DNA from: Telopea speciosissima
Taxonomy: Eukaryota > Streptophyta > Magnoliopsida > Proteales > Proteaceae
DNA: 64,000 bases
Direction: 5' to 3'
NCBI RefSeq assembly: GCF_018873765.1
Contig: NC_057923.1
Location: forward strand, 11,668,413-11,732,412
Shown: positions 49,261-60,526 of the stretch, one piece after another
Layout: each line of letters starts with the position of its first letter
Numbering within the stretch: the stretch's first letter is position 1
The notes under the pieces: generated by a model
Told to the model about the DNA's origin: nothing
The model's input: the letters and a program-made list of their open reading frames with translations, nothing else
Databases searched by the model: none
Program-made: the position numbers and the translations under genes

Positions 49261-49866
49261 ATGGCTCCAAGAACACGGCGTGCATACGTGGAACAAGTTG
49301 CACCAACTGTCCTAGATCCACTATGGTTTCAAAAGATGGAGGACCAAGAGCTTTACCAAGACTACTTCCGCTTCAAAAATCTAGTGGAAGGGGCGGAATG
49401 TAGTGTTGGATGATCTCAAAGCATACAAGATGGAATAGAGATTCGAGGCATTGGGGTGGACCGACATTCTCAACCTCCCTGAATCATATTACCCAAAACT
49501 CATCGGATATTTCTATGCAAATCTGAACACCGGGAACCCGGGCACACAAAACTATCGGGTTGTTTCATATGTAAGGGGGGTTCCTATAGCCTTCACTGCA
49601 GCATAGTTGGCCGGCATTATCAATGTCTCCATTGGGGAAAAGAAGACCTACTATTCACCTGGAAGGAATCCCTACTCCTTCATTAGGCGAGAGGTAGTGA
49701 CATTCTGTCGGCCATCAGGCGACTAAACCTACGAGTGGTGGATGGCTTCGATGAGGTCATGAAGCAACTCTTCGACCGGACTCGGCGCCTAGAGGGTATC
49801 GAGAGAGGGGTAGATGACATCAACACCTTTCTTGGTCGCGGTGGTGGCGGTGGTGCAAATGACTAG
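49261..49866 (+). pseudogene. Broken antisense ORF resembling plant 'putative transposon protein' (Transposase_32-like)
   Basis: The ATG at 49261 opens MAPRTRRAYVEQVAPTVLDP. It continues with FQKMEDQELYQDYFRFKN until a one-base frameshift near 49394 (GGGGCGG). In the shifted frame follow NVVLDDLKAYKMEY, then LNLPESYYPKLIGYFYANLN and YRVVSYVRGVPIAFTA, broken by at least two TAG codons (near 49436 and 49603). After a further break come FDEVMKQLFDRTRRLEGIE and a Gly-rich end before TAG at 49866. The YFYANL...V.VRGV.I.F pattern recalls the Pfam family of putative plant transposon proteins, many of which occur in LTR elements (recalled, not searched). It runs opposite to the retrotransposon. The family call is moderate; that it is non-functional here is clear. 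Confidence 0.55.
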
Positions 49867-50568
49867 CCCAGCTTTCTCTCAACAAATTGAAGTTATCCCG
49901 GATCAGTTCTTCTAGTTCTTGTCTTAGGATGAACAACTGGGAACTTTTAGAAATGATAGACTTGTATATTTAATCCGAGATAACCAGAATCAAAAGTTTC
50001 GAATTGGAACAAATGGGGTCTTGCATTACGAGTTGGGAAAGGCACGATTATGCCCAAACAGAGAATCTGAAACAATTATAGTGTTTAGATTGGTATCTTT
50101 TGATTGAGCAGGATGGAGTCATATATTTTTGTTGGAATGGATGAAATCATGAATGTTGAAATGGGAAGGATATGATTGCCTCCCAAGAAGATTTGGAACA
50201 ATTAGATATTTGTAATTAATCTTATATGTATCTCTATGTAGTTAATTAATTCTTTCTTGTTTAATTCATTGTTGATAATTGTGGGTGATTATAATTGATT
50301 CATTATTGTTTATGAATTTTAACATATAGTTGCCCATCTATGACCTACTTAAGACTCAACCAAGCAATTACATAGTTGTAGCTTAACAGCCTATGGTTCA
50401 AGTCCTAAGTTCCATGTTATCTATTATCTTCTAAGTCCTTGTTTCACTACAATCAGTCTTCTCCTATGTCTGCTCACAATCATTTATGTTCTTGAAGATT
50501 TTTAATTTAGAACCTAATTGTGGAGAGTAAATCAAGAGTCCGCAAGACTGTGGTTGGTGCAGAGCATC

Positions 50569-50583
50569 ATGGCTCTGATACCA
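50569..50583 (-). other. Primer-binding site of the LTR element (tRNA-iMet)
   Basis: The minus strand reads TGGTATCAGAGCCAT three bases inside the right-hand LTR. It is the standard plant retrotransposon primer site complementary to the 3' end of initiator methionine tRNA, and it fixes the element's direction as minus. Confidence 0.93.
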
Positions 50584-50586
50584 TGT

Positions 50587-53444
50587 TGTCACACCCCTAT
50601 CCCGACAAGGGATAAAATACAATATCAGGGTATGATTGGGGTGACACGCGTCATCCCACCTCACCGCCAGGATCTCGATGCAGTGGCCAACTCACAGTCA
50701 TAAACCAATATTATAATACAATAATATTAGAGTGCGAAAGATAAAGGAATATTACATTTCCAACGGTCATAAAATAAGCGGAAACGTTTACAGTAGTTAC
50801 CTCATGTTCACACGGCTAAGTGATACATAAATAGTTTAGATGGATATCCCGAATGATCACAGCATAACTACCCCAAAACAAGTATAACAATAAATATTTA
50901 TATAGGGACGTGGCCCAAAAAAAACAAAAGAAGGGAACAAGTCCCAAGTATCAATACAGCCGTAGGCACAATCATCATGGGCAACAATCGCCATGATCCT
51001 CGCCACACGGTCTCGGCTCCACAAGTAATCATCGCATCCAAATCTAAAAAGAATGTGTACACGGGGTTAGCTCCACCGAGCTAGTGAGAGAGAAAAGGGG
51101 ATGCACAATCACAAATAGTCCATGGTGCATGCTATTATTAATTCATTTACCACCTAACACACAATGCTAAGTCAATGGGTATATGCTATCGCAATAACTC
51201 GGGAAGACATTGTGGATCCTTCCATTCTCACCACAATGCAACCTCAATTATTACTATGGAGCCCGCGCGGTCGTAGTCATCACCACCCAGGCGCACCCGA
51301 TAACCATTACTACCCCCGGCTTGGCCTCTCTAACTCTCCACAGCGGGGTGCTGCTACCCAACACCTAAACCCCTCGTTGGTAAGGGTCGTAGCATAGGAA
51401 CTCGAGCCATTTACCACCTAACACACAATGCTAAGTCAATGGGTATATGCTACGCAATAACTCGGGAAGACATTGTGGATCCTTCCATTCTCACCACAAT
51501 GCAACCTCAATTATTACTATGGAGCCGCGCCGGTCGTAGTCATCACCACCCGAGGCGGACCCGATAACCATTACTACCCCCGCCTGGCCTCTCTAACTCT
51601 CCACAGCAGTGCTCGCTACCCAACACCTAAACCCCTGTTGGTAAGGCTCGTAGCATAGGGCCGAGCCTAACCACGATATACTACATGAATCCTATCGTGT
51701 TGAGAGGTACATCCGGTGTGTCAACGTCCCATTCCATCTAACACCGGTACCGGCACAACACGGCGCATACTGAGCAAGAATGAGATGCAATATACAATTC
51801 CACGTACATGGGGTTCGGTGCAGTATTTCCAAGACCGTAACCCAACACAAATCCATATCATCCAAATCATCATCATCGAATAAGAATAAATGCAAATATG
51901 CAATCATGCTTGAATGATAATGTCACAATATAATTCATAAATGCATGAATAAGCAATAGTAAACAAGCTCAAACAGTCACCCAAACCCACTCACCAATTA
52001 CTTCAAATGGAGTTTGTATAAGCGCAACGATTCCCGCTCAAAATCACCCCATTGCACATATGTTGGCGCCTATGGAAGTGAATAAGAGTGTGAGAGAGTG
52101 TAGGGGAGGCCTCATAGAGAAACCCCATAGTTTACATAAGTTATAAGCCTTAAAAACTGCATCGGAGGCAACGTCGGACTCGCGGGCTTGCCTCCGAGCC
52201 TTCCTGCGAGGCTCGGGACACATCGGAGGCAAACATCGGACTCACGCAGATCTTGCCTCCGATGCAACCCAAGTGTGATTTCAAGGTCTTTAAAAGCCCA
52301 GGGTTGTCCCATTTGGTTCTCTAAGCCTCAAGGGACAAGGGAGGGGTGTCTTAGAGTCTATTTGGGTCTTAGAAACACCCAACATTCAAAGATTTAAGGG
52401 GGTTTAAAGGATCAAAAGCTCAAAAATCCAGATTTGGGGTTTTCTTTGGTGGTTGAAGCTTTAGAATCAAATAGATTCAGCAAGAGGTCAAAATAGAGGT
52501 CTTAATAGGATTGTAATGAAAATAGGAAAGCATCCTACAAGGGGAAACTACACATGACTCGAGCTAACCCTTTGGGTTTCAAAAGAAATCCCCATCTTGG
52601 GGCTGCAACCAAAGAACCACCCAAGCTCAAACGAGCAAGGGGGAAAGAGAGAAAAAGGGGGAAAAGGGGCACTTGGCTTACCTGGTCCGAGATACACAAG
52701 ATGTGCCCTCTTTAAAGCTCCAAACCCAATGACCATTTCCTTCTTCTTCTTCCCTTCCTTCTCCTTCTTCTCCTCCTTGCCGCCTCCTCTCTTCAAAGCT
52801 CTCCTCTCCTTTTCACGATTAGGTTAGGAAAGAAAAGAAAAGAAAGACTAAGGAATAGTCTTACCCCTCTCTCTCATATAGAAAATCACTTTTATTGGCC
52901 TATTTGGATAAGGCCTCATAAGTGTAGGCTAGGTCCTGTTTGGATAGGGTCAAACAATCATTCATCCCTACACAAGCTTTAAAATCCCTAATTTGGGCCC
53001 CAAGGCCCACATAAGGTCAAGTTAATAAAAGGGGTAAGGGTAGGGTCAAACATGACAGGGCACCAATAGTACCTTAGCCATAGGGTCTCACCCACAAGGG
53101 TCCTTGTCGTGACATTGGATGCGGGGTCGGAGGCAGCCAGAACCTTGCCTCCGATGCGAGTAGGAAGGTGGTTCCCACCATAAGAGGTCGGGGCCTTTGG
53201 ACCACACTTCGAGGGCTTTGAGAGGGCAATAAGCACACAACAAAATTTGGTCAACTACTTACCCCGACATGTCAAGGTGCAACCTCCGTGGTCCCGACTA
53301 GTTTCCACAGCAACCTCGTACTATGGTCAATATAGTGGGTTTGACCACCGGTGAGAACAACTCACCGGCATACGTGGCAGTGATAACTACACGTCACGGG
53401 GAAGAATTAATAATTAATTATACTCCCGGGGTGCGGGTATAACA
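50587..53444 (-). repeat. 5' LTR of the minus-strand element (right copy)
   Basis: About 2.86 kb, collinear with 43478-46352. It has the same internal duplication (about 264 bp apart here, starting near 51150 and 51414) and the same dyad cluster (52160-52265). Differences from the other LTR are mostly 1-3 bp indels next to CG or G/C runs. As the 5' LTR it should hold the promoter on the minus strand. Confidence 0.92.
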
Positions 53445-53465
53445 TTAGGTCTAGAGAATCTTTGC

Positions 53466-54890
53466 CCAAGATATATATGACACGTCCCTGTTGTAGAAAT
53501 GCTTTAGATTTTTTAAAGATGTCATGAAATCTAGATCACCTACCCATATGTGAACGTTTCATGTAAGTACAGGTTTGGGTTCGTGATGATACATATTTTT
53601 TGTTTTCTTAAATGTTTTTTCTAAGCATTTTTAATATCAGCATAAAAAGACATTTATAAAAACAAAAGGACAAGTTGTTAGAATAGTTTGATCCAAACAA
53701 GGACAAAACCATAAAAGCCAGCATCTTCATAAGGCGTCTAGAACATAATCAAATAAATAATAGAGAACAGGGATAGAACCACTAACCTTGTTTCACATCC
53801 TGAAGATGATCGCAGTAAAAAATAAAGACCAAAGATCTAGGTGCTTCCCCTCTATTCCCAAAGTAATTGGCTTGATGAGAATACCGAATGCACAGAGATG
53901 ATGAATACTGAATATCTCCCTCTCTTTCTAGAATGCACTCCTCAATAAAGATTGAGAATTAATAATTGTGATGGGTAGAGGGGGAACCTAGCTCTCTTTA
54001 TATAGTAATTCCTATAGGGTCTCTCTCATCATAGTCCTAATAGGAATCTATCTGGCCCACACTAAGCCAATCCACATTAGACTTCTAATACAATTTAATG
54101 ATCTTCCTAATTGACCAAAACTCTAATTAACCTGATTTAAGATATTTAATATTAATTCATATAATATTAAAATATTAATCCTAATAGAATTAAAATTCTA
54201 ACACAAGTGTCATCACAAAACCATTTGTGAAGCATTCACATCCATGGAGATAATCCAAACTCGATGTCGTGTGTATTTCAATAGAGGTAAATTAATCTTT
54301 TGGACAACTATCTATCATATTTGGATGGATTATAAGAATTTGAGAAGATTGGACAAAAAAAATGAAGTACAATTCAACAAATTTGGGATTCTATCTACTT
54401 GGAAGTTGGAGACTAGCTTGACCTTTCATGTTTGATCTTGTTTGGATTCCTCTAGAATATATGTATATTGTTCTTTCTTGGGACTTTTCTATCCAGTTGT
54501 ACTTCAAAGTTCAAACATAGACACATTCCTTGAAGGTGATTGGTGCTTGTATTTTTTTTCTTTTTCCCCTTTAACACTTCACCTCTTTATATTCATTTAT
54601 GCTTGTTAAATATAATTATATTATCCATCGAAGGGGAGGGAATGGATGAAAATTAAGAAGAGGAAAAGGAAAGATAAAGAATAAGAGAGACTTGAATTGG
54701 ACTTTGAATGTTAAGTGGAAAATAGAGGCTTACCCCAGTCTCCAAGCTTGCTTTTGCTTTCTAGCAATCTTGCTTTGCCAAGAAGGTTGGAATTTGCAAG
54801 ATATTTTTTTGTGTATGTTCTTTGTTGATGATATTGTTTTAATAAATGAGATAATAATGAGATTAAGATTAAATTTGAGGTATGGAGATT
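53466..54890. repeat. Duplicated block, copy A, right part
   Basis: CTAGATCACCTACCCATATG, GTTTTCTTAAATG and GACATTTATAAAAACAAAA match 57500-57650. After the solo LTR, GTGAAGCATTCACATCCATG, ATTTGGATGGATTATAAGAA, CCTTGAAGGTGATTGGTGC and CTTGAATTGGACTTTGAATG recur at 57670-58720 and again at 59080-59590. It ends in a short LINE reverse-transcriptase scrap (FVDDIVL, 54810-54890). Confidence 0.7.
53676..54203. mobile_element. Solo LTR with CAAGT target duplication
   Basis: It begins TGTTAGAATAG and ends ATTCTAACA, and is flanked by CAAGT at 53671-53675 and 54204-54208. At 528 bp, with TG...CA ends and a 5-bp duplication, it fits a solo LTR left by recombination between two LTRs, probably Copia-like. 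The paralogous block at about 57650 reads straight through the site, which is the empty site. Strand is not decided. Confidence 0.85.
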
Positions 54891-54939
54891 AGACAATTTT
54901 CAAACACCATATTGTTTTTGTCCTATTTTTTGAAGAGTG

Positions 54940-55200
54940 TGGGTCCTTATTGGGACTGGACCCAAAAACAAAGGGAAGGTATCGTATTGGTTTTGACACC
55001 AACATAGATGATCCATATTAGTATTGTTAGCCTTCGATCTTGATACTGTATAAGTGGCATGGTACGGATCAGGGGTATAACAGTCAAAAATCCAATTTTT
55101 TAGAAACATTAGGAATAAATTTATCCGATACAGCTAATCCATGTCGATCCATATCGGTATCATAATTGTTTTAAATGTGATTGATACAGTGAATACCAAA
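54940..55200. repeat. Degenerate GTATCGATAC-type repeat island
   Basis: Imperfect repeats such as TTGGTTTTGACACCAAC, GATCTTGATACTG and CCATATCGGTATC. Same family of text as the islands at 9440, 10430, 24880 and 41540. There is no coding content. Confidence 0.45.
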
Positions 55201-55522
55201 TAATTATCACCTCCAATTCACGGGCACTTCCAATTCCTCCAATTCCTCTAATAGGGGGGAGTGGATCCCACCTTGGGCAGTGTTTTCAGACAGGGAGTAA
55301 TGACCCAGTGATACCCGATCAGAAAGCATGGGAAGGTTCCAATTTTTTTAACTATGATCTTATGGATTGATGGAAAATTGTAGAGTCTATAGTGAATACT
55401 AATCATGGATCAATGGCATAGTCTTTGAATTACTCCATTTTTTTTGGGAGAGAGTCTCCTACACTAACAGTTTTGGGGGGGATCTCCTACCCTACACTCG
55501 TTTAGTAGGGGATCTATATCGT

Positions 55523-55991
55523 TAAGGGTGTCAAAGTTCAGTCCAAATTGGTCAGATCGACTAAAACTGATCAATCCAGCTGGGACTAACCAAACCTTTA
55601 TCGGTAAAGGTTTGGTTCTGGATTGAAGTTTATGGAACCGTTAGAAACTGAAATTGAACCAGCCGATTGAATGCACCAACCGAAATTGAAACCATACAAA
55701 ACCCGATAAAAAACGAGATTGGGCCGATAAGAACCCAATAAGAAACCAACACCCCAAAAAACCCAGGATTTTCCCATTAAGTTCTTTATGTATGCATGCA
55801 TGTAAACTCAAAAATCGAACCCAACCAAAGCCTATAGTAGATCGATTACAAACCAATAACAAAACACAACTAAGAAACCAGACCAAAGCGAAACCAAAAA
55901 ACTTCTTTATTGGTTTGTTTTGGGTTGACCCAGTAACAAACCAAAACCAATACAGCCTGCTCAAACCAGACCGAACAGATTCACACCCTTA
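55523..55991. mobile_element. hAT-like MITE in block copy B
   Basis: TAAGGGTGTCAAAG at the left and TTCACACCCTTA at the right are inverted repeats with one or two mismatches. The interior has AACCGA, AACCAA and CCGAT subterminal repeats. The 8-bp flanks do not match exactly (TATATCGT, CAATCGGT). Counterpart of 42137-42602. Confidence 0.65.
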
Positions 55992-56779
55992 CAATCGGTT
56001 CAGTATCGGTGCGAAATTCTTTTGCCCACCAAGCTAAGTCGATCATCTAAGATACTAGTGCCTGATTCGAAATTCCAATGCTAAAAGGTGTTGGGTTCCT
56101 TTGTAACGCGACACATTGTGTAGCACATATTCGACGTTATGCAGCGCACGGGCACATAGCCCAACACCCACCTATGTGTTGGGCTACGTGCCCATGCACT
56201 GCAGACCGTCGGATGGTGCGCTACAGAAGACCCAAATCCTAAAAGAATTGTTTGAACCACTGAAACATGAGGTTGAGAGATCCTGGGTGGCCAGTGTGGA
56301 TTGGGTTTGATAAACCAAGAAAATTTGAGTCACTTTCCAGGACTTATGGAGTTTGGCATGTCTGTGTCACTGTGTGTATTAATACTCCCCAAAAAGTAGG
56401 TGAAGGAAATGGATTCTTAGCCCATAAGAAACAAATCCAACATCTTTAACCAACTTTAATTTCTTCTTAATTTGTTGGGAGTTGGGACATGTAGTTGGTA
56501 TAAACTAGCAAATTAAATGTTTTTGTCCCTAACATCCAAATCATTATTTTAATTGAGGAAGGTCAAGGTGGTGATATAGAAGAATCAGCATTTACAGAGA
56601 CCCCACAAATTATGATCGGGAGCCACTATTTTAGAATTTTTAGAGGGTAAGCGGTAGAAACTCTACATCAAAAGTTTAAGTATGATATATATGATATGTC
56701 CCTATGCAAACAGGCTTTCAACATTTGAAAACCAGAGATACCTACCTCAGAGCCCACAGGTGTCATAGAACATTGGAAC

Positions 56780-57493
56780 TAAGGGTGTCAAAATGGAATC
56801 AAAATCGATTGTCGGAACTGGAATCGATCATTTACGATTGAATCGAACCGAACTGCACCGTATAAAAATGACGCTATTCTAATTTCATAGGTTCTTTTAT
56901 CGGTTCAGTTCGATTTAAAATCAGAAAACCGTCGATTAACCGAATAGAAACAAGATAAAAAAAACCGAGATCAGGAATATTCTTATTTGTTTAATAATGA
57001 GGTTAAACACTCTAAAGTATTAGGATCCTTATTGAGTTTTTTTGAATTTCAATTTGAGTGTCAAATTCATGAAGGGACGGAAGGTTTTTGTATGAGCATG
57101 TCTTAGTGGACTTTGTTAATGAATTGAGTGGGGTATTGATTGGTGATATCCTTAGGTTGGTTTTCCTTGCGGTATTTTGCGGCCTTTAGTAATCACTTAA
57201 AATTATCATTGCAACTAACATGTCTAAGTGAACTTTGCCTACAATTAGACGTATATGAAACAATATAATTTCTCTCATATAACAAAGATATAGAAAATAA
57301 AATTAAAGGGTACAAAGGTGAAACCGGTATTACAAAACGCATGTAAACCAGATAACAAAAACAGGATAAAAACTGTTAAAACCGCACCGTATATAAAATG
57401 ATTCTGATTTTGGGTGATTCTTAACCGGTGCAGTTTTTATTTCTACCTTGCAAAATGTGCACCGAACCGGACCCGCACCATTTGACACCCTTA
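56780..57493. mobile_element. hAT-superfamily non-autonomous element, 714 bp
   Basis: The terminal inverted repeat TAAGGGTGTCAAA is perfect at both ends. The flanking 8-bp duplication ATTGGAAC (56772-56779 and 57494-57501) is perfect too. Both are diagnostic of hAT transposition. Subterminal regions are dense in CGGTTCAGTTCGATTT and AACCGGTGC-type motifs, probably transposase binding sites. There is no transposase frame. Confidence 0.9.
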
Positions 57494-58964
57494 ATTGGAA
57501 CCAGATCACCTACCCATATCCGTATGTGAACATTTCGCATATGGATTTGCGACGTTACATATGTTTTTTTTCTTGTTTTCTTAAATTTTCTTTTAAGTAC
57601 TTTTAATGACATGTGCAGCATGGAGAGACATTTATGAAAGCAAAATGACAAATTTTATCACGAAATCATACGTGAAGCATTCACATACATGAAGTCATGG
57701 GGGTGATCCATACTCGAGGTCTTGTGTATACCAATAGGGGTAGTACATTTTTGTAAGTATTACCATTCAAAAGGGGAAAAATAGTACTACCATTAAAAAA
57801 AAGAATGAAGGGTGATATCAAATTGGTCTATTTTCAGCTCCAATTTAAGAAGTGTGGGGGAGGATTCGCTATGATGCCAGATGCAATTATGCACCAATGA
57901 GAGGGGAGGATTATGAATCATTCATAGAGGTGGGCATTTAGTAAAGAGAGAGAGTGTAAGGTCCACAAGTGAAATGTGAGAGCGTGTGTATAAGAAACTA
58001 CATACATGCGTTGTTTAATTGTTTGGGACACTATATATCTCTCTCTTAAATGCTTTATTCGGTTGGTATGTTATCATCGATGTATCAAAGTAGGGCCCTA
58101 AGCCTATGCCTAGGAGGAACGATGTGTAACTGTGTATTTAATTTATGTGAAGAACACTGTAAGCTGTGTGGCCCTTATGCAAACGTAGGGGCCAATGGGA
58201 GCATGTGCATAAGGGCATCAATAGGATGCGATATTTTTTATTTCAATAGAGTAGGAGCGTCATTTCATGTGGTCCTGTGTCTTAACGCATACTGCATGAA
58301 ACTTAGCAAATATCATTTTTCCTTAATTTATAAACCAAATGCAACATCAAAAGAGACCCGCATGAGGACCCTTGATTTTGAAAGAGAAATGGAAATTAAT
58401 GAATTCAAAAGAGTGAGTTTTAATGGAAATTTGAGAACAATTCCTTTAAAGTTGGAGCCAAGCTAGGGCTTGAAGTCCATGTTAGGTTTTACTTGGATTC
58501 TTCTAGGAAAATTCATATAATTCTCTCTTAGGATATTTCTATCCAATTGAACTCCAAAAATAGTAATATTCCTTGAAAGTGATTGGTGCTTGAATTAAAA
58601 ATAAAAAAAGAAAATATGGATGAAATTTAAGAAGAAATTAAAAGATTAATAGAGACTTGACTTGGACTGGAGGAGTGAGTCTCCATTCTCCACACCTGCT
58701 TTTGCTTTATCTTAATTTCGCTTTTACCCTCAGTCTTGATGGTTGCTCTTTCACTTTCTAACTGTTCCCACCACCCAGAATTCTACACCTAAACAGAAAG
58801 CAAAAGTGAAAGAGATAGAGAGAATTAATGGAGCAATCAAGTTCTCAATCTCGGGCCTTTTTTCACTCTACACATTTTCCGAGGCTTAATTTTAAGGACT
58901 TTTAACTTTTTATTGAGATTTTGCCGTTAATAAAACATCAAAATCATCTGGGCCATACTCTTGA

Positions 58965-59040
58965 GGCGCCTAGCACACTTGGTAACATGGGATGTATGGA
59001 AGTCCATTGCTACCACGAGGTCTTTGATTCAAGTCTTATG
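58965..59040 (+). repeat. tRNA-derived SINE-like repeat, copy 2
   Basis: CCTAGCACACTTGGTAACATGG (A-box-like, about 58969-58990) and GATTCAAGTCT (B-box-like, 59026-59036) with the same spacer text as 8868-8968 (TGGAAGTCCATTGCTACCA). Degenerate. Confidence 0.45.
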
Positions 59041-59079
59041 ATTCACACGTTTTCCTGACCTAACTCAATATCGTATCTA

Positions 59080-59590
59080 TCTCAATAGAGTTAAGTTAGT
59101 CTTTTGAACAACTATCTATAACATTTGGATGGATTATAAGAATTTGAGTAGATGGACAAAAAATTGAAGTACAATTCCACAAATTTACTTGGAAGTTGGA
59201 GGCTTGTTTGGATTCTTCTAGAATATTTGTATTTTGTTCTCTCTTGGGATTTTTCTAACCAGTTGTACTCCAAATATACGAACATTCCTTGAAGGTGATT
59301 GGTGCTTGTATTTTTATTTAATTTATTTTTTTTTTATCTCTTTGGCCCCTCCTCTTCTGGGATACCTCTTTATATTCTTTTCTGCTTGATAAATATAATA
59401 ACATTATCCATAATAAATATAAAAAACCAAAAAGGGAGGGGGGTGGATGAAAATTAAGAAGAGAAACTCTCAAAAAGGAAAGTAAAAGAATAAGAGAGAC
59501 TTGACCTCTGGACTTTGAATGTTAAGTGGAATAGGGAAGATTACCCCATTCTCCACTCCTGCTTTTGCCTCTCTCAATCTAACCTTCTTT
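59080..59590. repeat. Duplicated block, partial third copy
   Basis: ATTTGGATGGATTATAAGAA, CAGTTGTACTCCAAATATACG, CCTTGAAGGTGATTGGTGC and GACTTTGAATGTTAAGTGG follow the same order as in copies A (54290-54720) and B (58490-58720). It is closer to A by eye. Confidence 0.7.
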
Positions 59591-59750
59591 TTAAGACTAA
59601 TTTTTAAGATGTGGTAGATTCTTGGACTAATTACTATACTTCCCATGCACTTGCTTTATATTTACTTAAAATTTTTTATTTTAAATTTATTTTCTAATTT
59701 TATTAAAAAGCAAAATTTCATCTCTCTTTCTTCATTAATATTAAATACTT

Positions 59751-60038
59751 ATGCATAGGGCCACTGCGTCTTTCTTCTTCTTCTTCCTCGCTTATTTAGC
59801 AATCCCTAGGTGGTGCAAAATATTTGCCTCTTCGAATATGAGCACTGGTAACCATCTCCCCAATGGCATCAAAACCGTTCAATTAGTTTTTGAAGACCAA
59901 CTCTACTGGTTTGTCAACATCGCAAATAATCTGGCAGATGCCTCTATATCAATTATTCACACCCACTTTTGCAAAAGCTTTGAGATTCTAGACAAGGAGG
60001 ACTCGAATATAAAATATTCACAGGTTTTCGCCTCATAG
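59751..60038 (+). CDS. Hypothetical 95-aa ORF, possible S-protein homolog remnant
   Basis: The ATG at 59751 starts a frame with a hydrophobic N-terminus ([17 protein letters not shown]) that could be a signal peptide. It is followed by [19 protein letters not shown] and [13 protein letters not shown]. The V-x-I-x-N-N-L...I-H...CKS order faintly recalls the self-incompatibility S1/SPH family of small secreted plant proteins. It lacks the usual C-terminal half of that family. It sits between block copy 3 and LINE debris, and there is no clear promoter. It may equally be a chance frame. The homology suggestion is weak. Confidence 0.2.
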   Translation: MHRATASFFFFFLAYLAIPRWCKIFASSNMSTGNHLPNGIKTVQLVFEDQLYWFVNIANNLADASISIIHTHFCKSFEILDKEDSNIKYSQVFAS

Positions 60039-60066
60039 CATTTTTCGTTCTTGGAATTTGTATGAT

Positions 60067-60505
60067 TTTTCTTGCTGTATGCTTTTTGCTAATGATATTG
60101 TTTTGATGGATGAGACAAAAACAAAGATTAACACTAAAGTGGAGGTATGGAGATCAACCTTGGAATCAAAAGGTCTAAAAAATTAAGTAGAACAAAGCCA
60201 AAATTTGTGGTGTATAACTTTGGTCACATTGAGATAGTTAATGAGGTGATGAATATTGATGAGAGGAAGATTCTACAAAGTGATTATTTTAGATATATGG
60301 TTCATTATTAAAAAAATAAGGTGATATAGGGAATGATATTGCCCCAGAGGATTAAAATAGGATTGATGAAATGAAGAAATGCATCTGGAATGCTGTGTGA
60401 CTAGCTATAATATGTATGGTGTGAAATGTTGGATAGTTGAGAAGCGTCATATAAATAAACTAAGTGTAGTGGAAATGAGGATGTTGAGATGGATGTGTGG
60501 CTAGG
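60067..60505 (+). pseudogene. LINE reverse-transcriptase C-terminal remnant
   Basis: One frame reads [20 protein letters not shown] and [13 protein letters not shown] and then stops. Other frames preserve pieces equivalent to the plant LINE text ending in a MRMLRWMCG-like stretch (GAAATGAGGATGTTGAGATGG at 60472-60492). The catalytic FADD box has become FAND. Multiple stops and frameshifts show that it is dead. Confidence 0.7.
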
Positions 60506-60526
60506 TAGCCATTCCATCCTGAAATC

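Larger units (their letters stand above)
43478..53444 (-). mobile_element. Complete non-autonomous LTR retrotransposon (LARD-like, Tekay-type ends)
   Basis: Two long direct repeats, 43478-46352 and 50587-53444, bound a 4.2-kb interior. The target duplication TTAGG is perfect (43473-43477 and 53445-53449). On the minus strand the LTR runs from TGTTATACCC to GGGTGTGACA. Three bases inside the right-hand LTR is TGGTATCAGAGCC, complementary to initiator Met tRNA (primer site, 50569-50583). Inside the left-hand LTR, the minus strand reads AATTTCGGGGACGAAATTTC and then AAGGTGGGGAGAA, the conserved 3' end and polypurine tract of Ty3/gypsy chromoviruses of the Tekay/Del kind. No gag, protease, reverse transcriptase, RNase H or integrase frame is visible in the interior, so the element needs helper proteins in trans. 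The LTRs are closely similar by eye, so the insertion is fairly recent. Confidence 0.93.
55320..58730. repeat. Duplicated block, copy B
   Basis: Collinear with copy A (41655-43157 plus 53466-54700) but without the MULE MITE, the 10-kb LTR element and the solo LTR. It has gained its own hAT element (56780-57493). The region 57800-58370 holds a MITE-like part related to 26562-26726. No gene is recognised; the open frame at 58050-58466 shows no familiar motif. Confidence 0.7.

Noticed and set aside
58050-58466. 138-codon open frame with several cysteines
   Set aside because: It crosses a MITE-like repeat also seen at 26600 and has no recognised motif or conserved neighbour; likely chance.
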